Positions 56,390 through 64,000 of a stretch of 64,000 nucleotides of DNA are shown piece after piece (the stretch's first letter is position 1; every line of letters begins with the position of its first letter). Both the position numbers and the translations under genes were made by a program. Source of the stretch: Limnephilus marmoratus (lineage: Eukaryota > Arthropoda > Insecta > Trichoptera > Limnephilidae); the NCBI GenBank assembly GCA_917880885.1, contig OU862916.1, positions 49,636,831-49,700,830 on the forward strand. Direction: 5' to 3'. The notes under the pieces were generated by a model, which was not told where the DNA came from, did not search any database, and worked only from the letters and a program-made list of their open reading frames with translations.

Positions 56390-57555
56390 CTATAAACACG
56401 CTTTTGCAAGATTCATCAAACAGTCACAAACATCGAAGCACCCAGAGTCTTTATTAAACGAAAATGAAGAAAAAAGGTTTTAAAATCAAACCTGCAACAT
56501 TTCAACTAAACATAAATTTGTAGACTAGCATGCTACAGAGACGCAACCGATAAATATAATTAATATCATAACTCCAAGCACAACGTCTAATAAAAAGAGA
56601 AAACAATTGCCTTTATGGAGCAAACAACGTAGATTTTTATACATTTTCTTTTCCTACATAATACATGTTAGTTTACCAACACTTCTATACCACAAGGGAC
56701 GATGTAACATTACAATAATGGAGGTGGTGGCGACTCGGAACAAAGCACTGATTGAATTAATTTACAAGTATTGAATTGATACCGGGGGGTTACTCCGCCA
56801 TCCGCCATGGTGTAAAATATGTTGATTGGTGTAAAATAATACGATCCCATAAATTTGTCAAAAGGCGATTGATTTATCGGTTATACTTTTCTAGACGACC
56901 GAAAAAAGGGACAATAGGGTTCCGTACGGATATTCGCTTTCGGATTTTGAGGTCGAATATATATCGCATGCATTACTGTCAGCAGTCTGCTGTCAAGGAA
57001 AAGTGCATTGTGTTTATTCCCAATTACATGCCAACACATTGATTCTGCTTTGTGAGTTTGAACCCGATCATTATAGTTATTGCGATTATCGAAACTATGT
57101 AAATCAGGAAGCAATTGAATCAATAACAAATTTATCTCGGCATACAATATAATGTACGAAAAGTAATCGAGTCCAAAAAAAGTAAGTTTCTGATTTTGTC
57201 CACTGAAATCATAAGATATGTGTATTTTACAAAACATTTATTTTTATTTGAAATAAGGAATTTTACAATTTATCCAAATAACCATCACTAGCTCAATGAC
57301 AATCGATTTTTACCATAATATTAAGGATTATTTCGATTTGGCAGCTAATAGAAGGAACCACGCTAGTGCGAACTCTGACGGGATAAAAATGCAGTATCCA
57401 ACACGGCCACCATCTTGAAACGGAACCGGAACGAATTTTCAAACAGTTGAAAATGTAAAACACCGGGTTCGCATCCAAGCGTTATTGGATCAAGCTGCAA
57501 ACAAGTCCAACATCATCGCAGGAACGCAACAAAAACCGAAATGTTAAAAAAAAAG
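56390..57555. other. Unassigned region
   Basis: Plus 56776-57042 and minus 56881-57237 are open for 88 and 118 codons and overlap. Neither has a recognisable motif, and the local GC is only moderate. No gene is supported. Confidence 0.3.
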
Positions 57556-57766
57556 TAGCAAACTCGTGCAATTAATTTATACCAAATATTACATTCGTAC
57601 GTTCAAGATGGCTGTGCAATTTGAAAGCACAATTTATCGAAATACACTTTGCTATATGTTCAAAAAATGTAGCAAACTCGTGCAATTAATTTATACCAAA
57701 TATTATATTCGTTCGTTCAAGATGGCTGTGCAATTTGAAAGCACAATTTATTGAAATACACTTTCC
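57556..57766 (+). repeat. 114-bp tandem duplication
   Basis: The unit starting TAGCAAACTCGTGCAATTAA at 57556 recurs at 57670 and ends with AATACACTTT at 57650 and 57764. Only a few substitutions (ACATTCGTACG/ATATTCGTTCG, TCG/TTG). It is open across both units, giving a repeated peptide (LIYTKYYIR, MAVQFESTIY), but there is no other evidence of coding. Confidence 0.9.
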
Positions 57767-58018
57767 GTGGTTTCTTTAAGCAATTTTAAATAAAAGTGTG
57801 CACCTAATTTAAATATAGATAATTTGCGTTTAAAATTACCATGATTTAAAATCAATCACAAATGTTATTGCGACCTAAAAATATTTGCGTTGACCTAAAA
57901 ATGTATGAATTGTTTGAAAAAACTTAATGACATCAGATATCACCGTTCGAGCGTTTTTTCCGCTTCAGACAAAAAACGTTATTACTTTTATTTACTTATT
58001 TAGACACATATACACTCA
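57767..58018. other. AT-rich spacer
   Basis: Nothing recognised. Confidence 0.35.
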
Positions 58019-58215
58019 CCACATACCCTGCCACACGTTGCTGTGGCTAACGAAACACAACGCCATTGCCCAACCTTTATAACCAACGCCATCTGTTAAT
58101 TTGCATACATATCAAATCCACGCAGTTCGCTTGCCAGCCCGCTGCCTGAACTGAATCTCTGAATTTCCTGACTTTTCTCTTTATACATATAAACCATACA
58201 CTTCTATATTATATA
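58019..58215 (+). repeat. Family C short retroposon, copy 5, 3'-truncated
   Basis: CACACGTTGCTGTGGCTAACG and ACGCCATCTGTTAATTTGCA match copy 1 closely. It ends near the ATACATATAAACC block without the rest. Confidence 0.8.
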
Positions 58216-58397
58216 AGTATGATGATTAATAATAATAAAAGAGAGAAAGTATGTTGAGAAATAAAGAGGAATTGAGAGATAAAGTATTGAGAAATTTAGA
58301 AAAAAAATGTTGCTTTTTTGTTAAAATTTTGAATTATTTGTGAAGAATTTTGTATGACTAAAATAGTTCACCCATAAGTAAGCTAAAAACCATTATA

Positions 58398-58720
58398 CAG
58401 GGTGTTAAGAGACGTACTTGACTTACTTTAACCAGTGATTCCTGGCATTATTTGGAGTAAAAAATGTAAATGAAATTTTGGTCTCCAGTGACTTTTTTTG
58501 ACAACTTTTTTTTTTTTCAAAAATTTTTTCTTCAAAATCTAACAAAAAAAATTCTTCCGCATGTCGTCACTGGTCACTCAGCCGGATGTCCGACGAACCC
58601 CTTACCCCGCCTCCAACTGTTCAACAACTACCATTTTTTTATGTTTTTGTAGAAAAAAAAACACCAAAAATGTCACCGGAGACCAAAATTTCATTTACAT
58701 TTTTTACTCCAAATAATATC
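58398..58720. mobile_element. Inverted-repeat MITE, CAGGGTGT type, copy 2, truncated by family A
   Basis: CAGGGTGTTAAGAGACGTAC at the left, TTGGTCTCCAGTGAC, then the mirrored TGTCACCGGAGACCAA. It stops at AATAATATCAGG, where family A copy 13 begins, so about 45 bases of the right arm are missing. Confidence 0.8.
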
Positions 58721-59035
58721 AGGAGGCCTTGGGGAAAATAATTTCCCTCAGGGCCTATATCATCTTTGGGGATGTTGTGTAGGGGTTTTTTTTAAGGAAG
58801 GGAAGGAGAGGAGAGTTCTGGGAAGGAAAAGGGTTTAGGGGGTGGGTAGGAATCTAGGGTTAAGTATGTCCTGGTCATCCGCCTCCAAGACCTAGACAAA
58901 CCTCACCCCATGAACCCGGGCACCCCTGCTAAATCACCAAACGTAGCGAACCACTTGGGGTGACCTATGGCAGAGGTGTTGGTTATCCAAGAAAGGTTCC
59001 CGGGGCGGCGGTACCCATTCCCGCCTCCCAAATTG
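58721..59035 (-). repeat. Family A dispersed repeat, copy 13 (short subfamily)
   Basis: Inner hairpin start GGAGGCCTTGGGGAAAATAA to GCCTCCCAAATTG. It has the TAGGGTTAAGTATGTCCTGG then CATCCGCC junction of the short subfamily. The core (CACTTGGGGTGACCTATGGC) is very well preserved. Confidence 0.87.
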
Positions 59036-59084
59036 AAAGTGAATTTTTTCATACATATAACTTGTAAAATAACTGAAACAAACG

Positions 59085-59285
59085 TGTTAATAATAGTTTT
59101 TGGAGCATACTTTGCGATTTTTTTCTATCGAGGGAATTTTATATAATTTGCGTTTCGGCGCGGGCAAAGTCTAGATATTATCTTCAAGAATAACATATAT
59201 TTTTTTAAGAGCTTTAAAACATACCGCGTTTAAGGGAAATATGTAATAAATCGGTACAAATCCGGGTTGCAAACCCTTAAAACAA
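59085..59285 (+). repeat. Second copy of the intron-like sequence at 16648-16845
   Basis: TTTCTATCGAGGGAATTTTA, CGTTTCGGCGCGGGC, ATATATTTTTTTAAGAGC and AATCCGGGTTGCAAACCC match 16648-16845 in order with scattered changes. The coding-like block that follows in the other locus is absent here. Confidence 0.8.
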
Positions 59286-60385
59286 ATATCATAACAACAT
59301 CTTTAACAATTATAATTATTAAACATGGTAATGCCACTGATAGCTCCATTGCAAAAATTTCTGTTACTTGCGTTGTAACTAGTTAAATGTGGAATATGAA
59401 GACATCATACAAGAGCAATCATCGGACCGCCTTTATTAGCAATAATTAATCCTTTAAATACCTGGCATACAAACGATCAACTTTGCATTTGTCATACAAA
59501 ACATTTAAAGCAGTTCATCGAGTGAGAATTTGTACCTATTCTTAATGTGCACATTGTGTCGTGTGGTACACCGAGAGGCAGCAATATAATCGCGGAGATG
59601 ATATCGCGCATGACGCAAGGCGTAGAGGCGTCGCGCGTCGGTGCAGATAATATTCCGCACCACCTGAGATAGCTATCGATAGAAATAGTGCATCGGCAGC
59701 GCGGCTGGTATGACTGGTAGCGGGCTTAGGAGACCCCGGCCGGTCAGCGAGATGCTAGGAGCGGCGCTTATCACGCACGTAATTGTCGCGAGATATTATC
59801 ATACGGTGTGAATAAGCGAGATTTATCTGTTGGGAGATAAGATTAATAATCAATGTCACAAATAAAATAAATATAATATGAACATATTTTAGTTCAATAC
59901 GTTGCAAATCACATGTCGCATTGTTCGTGATTTTATTTAATTTTATCTATTTTAGGGAAAGTTGACAGCAAACGTTTACATAATAATAATACTTACTGTT
60001 TTAATTGAATCAAATTACTTAACCTGTACCTCAAAAAATATATAAGTCGGGTACGCCTCATACGTCATTACATGTCGGACAATGTTGTAGGCAGCTTGAA
60101 AACAAGCTTATGGGTCCAAGTGGTTAACGTTGATTTTGAATTGTTACTATTATTTCTTTTTCTTCTCTAATGTAGGTGTTTAGAGTGTAAAGTATTTTTT
60201 CTTTTTGTATTCAATATTCAACGCGTTTTTTGCTTCTACCAATATGCATTATATACCTATCTTTTGTAATCACACTGTTAAATGATCTTTATAAACAACA
60301 CAAATATAATATATATTATGTTTTTATCCACATCTCAACTAATCTGTGTTTGTGTGTGTGTTTTGGCAATTTGTGTGTTGGATGA
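59286..60385. other. Unassigned region with a CpG-rich island
   Basis: 59560-59790 is strikingly GC- and CpG-rich (GGCGTAGAGGCGTCGCGCGT) and includes the palindrome TATCGATA at about 59675, the DRE/BEAF-type site. No repeat-family match and no long frame. The flanks are AT-rich. It is a candidate unique regulatory element. Confidence 0.4.
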
Positions 60386-60490
60386 CCAAGTTTTCAACGG
60401 TCAGTATCGCCTTGGTTAGAGACACCCACTGTGAATCAAAACGTTTATCGAAATAGCTTTAGTAGTGTTTAGTGACCAGATCTGATCAGG
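60386..60490 (+). repeat. tRNA-derived SINE (family S), body fragment
   Basis: CAGTATCGCCTTGGTTAGAG and AGTGTTTAGTGACCAGATCTG match the SINE body with many changes. Head and tail are missing. Confidence 0.65.
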
Positions 60491-60648
60491 TCCTGTACCC
60501 TAATTAGATTCGTCAAAAACGAAGAAACCATAGTCCAACCGCCTGACTATGGCTTTACGAAAGTGCAAAATCACATAAACATACTAAGTTAGGAAAGTAA
60601 AACAAATATAAAAAAAATATACGATTTTAGATTTTCACGCCAAAAGTA

Positions 60649-60850
60649 TTTTTGTTATTAGTTTTTGAGATATTATACCGTGTTGCGCTACCTCCTTCTT
60701 TAGCCAACGTTTCGGACAGCGTTACAGTGTCCATCATCACATCACCACACATGTGCCCTGATGATGGACACTGTAACGCTGTCCGAAACGTTGGCTAAAG
60801 CAGGAGGTAGCGCAACACGGCATAATATCCCAAAAACTAATAACAAAAAT
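60649..60850. mobile_element. Foldback MITE (family B), full copy 4
   Basis: TTTTTGTTATTAGTTTTTGAG at the left mirrors AAAACTAATAACAAAAAT at the right. The arms include CGTGTTGCGCTACCTCCTTC, AGCCAACGTTTCGGACAGCG and GTTACAGTGTCCATCA. About 95 bases per arm with very few mismatches around ATCACCACACATGTGCCC. The best copy of the family. A 62-codon frame on the minus strand overlaps it and is spurious. Confidence 0.9.
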
Positions 60851-60862
60851 AAATAAAAAAAA

Positions 60863-61362
60863 AATGAAATAAAACAATTACTTTGATTATAACCATGACT
60901 TTTTTTCCGATCGGTTTCGCTTAACAACAAGCATCATCAAGGTGTACATTAAATTAATCAAAAAATACATTGTGTGAGCTTATAAATACGGACAGAAAGA
61001 GACAAAACATAAAATAAAGGAACAGGTAAAAGAGATAAAGAGACAGATGTAAAAATCTCCAGTGATTTTGTAATTGCTTAGCTAATAATTTTGCTTATAT
61101 ATACCTACATACAGAAAGAGATAAAACATAAGATAAAGGTAATAGAGATAAAGATACAGATGTACACATCTGTAGTGATTTTGGCCACATCTGCCTCTTT
61201 CTCTAAATTACCTGTTCCTTTATCTTATATTTTGTCTCTTTCTGTATGTATAATATATAAGCTCATACAATGTATTTTTGGTCTTTTTACTTTATACTCT
61301 GACGATGCTTGGTGTTAAGCGAAACTGGTTGGTATTTAAAAAAGCAATTTTTTTATTTCATT
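60863..61362. mobile_element. 500-bp foldback element with internal direct repeats
   Basis: AATGAAATAAAACAATTACT and CGGTTTCGCTTAACAACAAG at the left mirror CTTGGTGTTAAGCGAAACTG and TTTTTTTATTTCATT at the right. Inside, AGAAAGAGACAAAACATAAA-type blocks occur twice directly (60995, 61113) and once inverted (about 61210-61250), with ACAGATGTAAAAATCTCCAG/ACAGATGTACACATCTGTAG repeats. Confidence 0.75.
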
Positions 61363-61880
61363 AATTATGTCAAGCTACAAAGTGACTGCTTTCTACCAAA
61401 ATATAAAAATTTAAAATGATGTTTTCGCAACATTCAAAAAACCTATCACAATTCAATAAAAATACCTACAACAGCGGGCACTGCGTGGTGAGTGGCTACT
61501 TGTTGTCAAACTCGTGGTGCATTTTGTTGACAAAACGCAAAGTTTTCAAACATTGCTCCTAACAATGACAGCGATAAAAGTTTAAGACAACCGCCGCAAG
61601 AAGCCGACTGTATCACTTAAAAAATCCAACACAAAACCACGTATCGGCGCGCTAAAAAAGTAATTCGGAGGCATTTCAAAACAATGGTCAGTAGGTTTGT
61701 TGGGAAAGGCGAACAAAAAAAAATGGCCAACCTGTTTGAATGTTTGCGAAACGGTAGCGGCGGACCGAATCGAAATCAAATTAAAATTAAAAACAAGCGA
61801 CAAACCAACACACGCGCAGGACGGCGGGAAACAATGCGCAGTCGAGCCCGCGACCAATTCACGGGAGAGGTGTGACACAT
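61363..61880. other. Unassigned; CpG-containing open segment
   Basis: 61580-61880 has a 116-codon minus frame and two 61-63-codon plus frames that overlap. The plus one reads MANLFECLRNG and then a basic stretch. I recognise none of them. The sequence is more GC-balanced than its flanks and could be an exon or an unrecognised element. Confidence 0.3.
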
Positions 61881-62741
61881 GACCCCGGTTCCCAAATAAT
61901 ATAAACATAACGTCTGGGTCGTATACCAGCAAGACGCTTTCATTATTTAATGGCTTATGTTTTGTAGAGAGATCGAAAACTTTAATCAGAAGAGTTTGAA
62001 TTTTATTAGATTTAAATAAGTGGTAGGGAAATACGTATGCATAATTTTAATAATCGAATGACGTTTGGCTTTACAATGTCTATCTTACTCAGACCTGGTG
62101 GTGGCCAGGGATTGAGGGAGGAAGACAACGACAATCTTCAGCAAAGCTTCAGCAATGAAATATTCGAAAGGATGTTTCGATGACGAATGTACTTACCTTC
62201 ATCAAAAATACTAATATTGGTTTTACGTGCGTTTTCGATGTTTCGATGAAGAAGTATAGGTAAGTTAATTAAAAATACTAATTTTGGTTGTCCGTGCGTC
62301 CTACATATCTCTGGTTCAAAGAATTCGAATTTGCTTTGAATGTAAGCATCATTTTAAAAATTGTAATTGATTGTGAAAATAATTCAGACAACTCATAAAG
62401 TATCTACCTATATTATAATATTTTAACAGAAAATTATTTTAATTGCCTTTTTAATTTTTTTCGTGTTGCACCTCACGAGATCATCCATGTCTGTATAGTA
62501 TAAAGACGAGGGGACAAGAGGTCCGGATTACCTGAAGGAGGAAAAACAGATGTCGATAGCTCGTTCCTGAGCCGATTTACACAAGAACAAGTTGAAGAAA
62601 CGACCCGTTCTCATGAAGCCAACGTGAACTTTATCAAACGGGTGTTCCGCTCAGTATTTAGTTCGGAAAGAATCTTGCAACCCCACATAAAGTAGCAGTC
62701 AATAAAAATATGCGTTACCAAAATGAAGATAATTTTAATAA
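61881..62741. other. Unassigned region with a short direct repeat
   Basis: AGTACTTACCTTCATC/TTCGATGAAGAAGTATAGG and ATACTAATATTGGTTTTACG/ATACTAATTTTGGTTGTCCG near 62190-62300 are a diverged direct repeat. No gene. Confidence 0.35.
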
Positions 62742-62860
62742 TTTCGTTATTTATTTTTGAGGTGTTTTGCCGTGTTGCGCAACCTCCTTCTTTAGCACAC
62801 AGTGTCCATCATGAGGGCAGATATAAATAACTAACGAAAATACTTTTGTTCGTGAAAATC
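62742..62860. repeat. Foldback MITE (family B), copy 5, internally deleted
   Basis: CGTTATTTATTTTTGAGGTG, CCGTGTTGCGCAACCTCCTTC then CACAGTGTCCATCATGAGGG, and a right end AAATAACTAACGAAAA. Most of the right arm is deleted. Confidence 0.75.
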
Positions 62861-63397
62861 TAAAATGATATTACAATGTTGGCAGTTCTTAGTCGAAGTA
62901 AGATAGAGTTAAATAAGACAGCAGGGGATATTTTGATTAGGTACAGTTTAGGGTAGGTTAAGTATATTTTTCATCTCTAATTGATTTGAAATACGAAAGT
63001 GCTTTCAATTTAAGGATCATCGTTAAACTTACCTATCCTCTGAGGGGTTGGATTAAAGGAAGGTTTTACAGAATTATTGGGGTAGTTAAAACGTTTAATA
63101 ATTATTAGTAAAAATGCTGACGTGACCAAAAACAAACAATAATTAGTAAAATGGATTCAGTTCAATTTGAAAAGGGTATAATAAAGTTTGAAAGTGGTAA
63201 GGTTCAGGATGCTTAATTATTTTAAGTGGGGAAATATCGAAATATGTAATTAATTTACAGATTTCAGTGGTAAGTCACATATAAAAAAATGTGTAACACG
63301 ACAATTTGTAAAATATCAACTCAAAAGCAAACAATCTACGGTGAAACATTTTTATTACATGTCACAGAAACTTTGTTTTACACCAATTTATTAAGCT
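62861..63397. other. Unassigned AT-rich region
   Basis: Nothing recognisable. Confidence 0.35.
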
Positions 63398-63957
63398 TAA
63401 TATATAAAAATGAATGTTTCTTTGTTTGTCCCTTATGAGCTTCTAAACCATTCATCCGATTGCGATAAAACTTTGGGGATTTGATGTTCGCAAGCCTACG
63501 ATAGTGTATACGTGTAATAGTGAGTTCTGGCGTTATGGGATTATTTCCTACACTATTCATCCGATTACGATGAAAGTTTGGTGAACTGTTGGGCGCGCGC
63601 ACTGAAGATGTATACTGGTGCTGGTGTTCTGGCGTTAAGCAATTTGTATAAATTGCAATGGGTGGCGAGCGAGTTGTTTGTAAAAAGAGTTTATTTCATA
63701 TAGTTTCGCAGCAGGACCGGATGGCGGGAGGGGGGTGATCCCGGGGGTGAGGAGCACGAAAAAGACGAAAAAGGGTGAGGGGGGAGGTTCGGGGGAAACG
63801 GGAAAGGGGAGGGGAAAGGCGGGGAAGGTGAAGGGGGAATGCAGGAGGGGAAAGAGAAGCGGGAAGGGGAGGCGGAAGGGGAACGAGGATGGATGAGATA
63901 GGACAAGCAGGGAGAAATTTTTTATTTATTTAAGTGTCATTGAAACGCATGCCGGGA
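63398..63957 (-). repeat. Family D retroposon, copy 5, with purine-rich tract
   Basis: In reverse it starts CTAGCTAGTTCCCGGCATGC (complement of 63938-63957), contains the tract at 63720-63890 rich in G and A (GGGAAGGGGAGGCGGAAGGG), and ends ACATTCATTTTTATATATTA. The tract is homologous to the pyrimidine block of copy 1. Internal tandem-like blocks AAACCATTCATCCGATTGCG and CACTATTCATCCGATTACG occur twice. Confidence 0.8.
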
Positions 63958-64000
63958 ACTAGCTAGTACATGCCAATGTTGTAATTAATTGTTTGCCCCC

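Noticed and set aside
56881..57237. 118-codon minus frame
   Set aside because: Overlaps an 88-codon plus frame and has no conserved pattern; likely chance.
61091..61318. 75-codon plus frame with hydrophobic end
   Set aside because: Falls inside a foldback element and is created by its internal repeats.
1..64000. Bacterial, phage or viral gene cluster
   Set aside because: No ribosome binding sites, operon-like packing or viral proteins were seen; coding remnants are all arthropod-type transposable elements.

Overview
This window looks like arthropod nuclear DNA that is AT-rich, intergenic or intronic, and saturated with transposable elements (TEs). The best guess is Lepidoptera. The reasons are a mariner with 31-bp terminal inverted repeats (TIRs), RTE retrotransposons ending in (TGA)n, short dispersed repeats beginning ACTAGCTGACCCG, and a tRNA-derived SINE. 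The taxonomic call is inference. No convincing intact host gene, rRNA, functional tRNA gene or CRISPR array is visible. Every long open frame that can be interpreted is a decayed transposase or reverse transcriptase (RT). The remaining long frames are chance openings in repeats.

I defined several dispersed families by comparing copies inside the window. Family A is about 560 bp and ends in a nested hairpin plus a short A-rich tail; there are about 14 copies. Family S is a tRNA-derived SINE with about 6 copies. Family C is about 300 bp and ends in ATGATG, with 5 copies. Family D is a retroposon starting ACTAGCTG and ending TATATATA, with 5 copies. Family P is a set of piggyBac-like TTAA elements with 4 copies. 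Family B is a foldback element with 5 copies. There are also single hAT-like, mariner-like and other TIR elements.

Layout. 1-4 kb: GC-rich edge with E2F-like motifs, two A copies (one split by a TTA-flanked MITE) and an inverted-repeat MITE. 5.6-6.0 kb: internally deleted Tc1/mariner-type transposase remnant. 7-14 kb: P, A, C and S copies and a 926-bp mariner with a deleted catalytic core. 15.7-18.6 kb: RTE fragment with perfect 12-bp target-site duplication (TSD), a duplicated exon-like segment, and an RTE inserted into a CR1/Jockey-like LINE giving one 307-codon chimeric frame. 19-24 kb: S, A and P copies and a LINE remnant. 26-29.5 kb: foldbacks, then a three-level nest (P inside an 8-bp-TSD element inside A). 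30.8-33.8 kb: a TIR element, a D retroposon with a 14-bp TSD and a hAT-like element. 35-37 kb: recent 100-bp tandem duplication, A copies, and S inside C. 38.5-46 kb: three decayed LINEs. 51-55 kb: a four-level nest (D inside hAT at the edge of a LINE inside S). 55-64 kb: A, C, B and D copies, a second MITE copy, a tandem duplication and a GC-rich unique island.

Nothing here behaves as an operon or gene cluster. The biology is a record of successive TE waves whose relative ages can be read from the nesting. Stretches not assigned to a family are AT-rich with no gene I can support.
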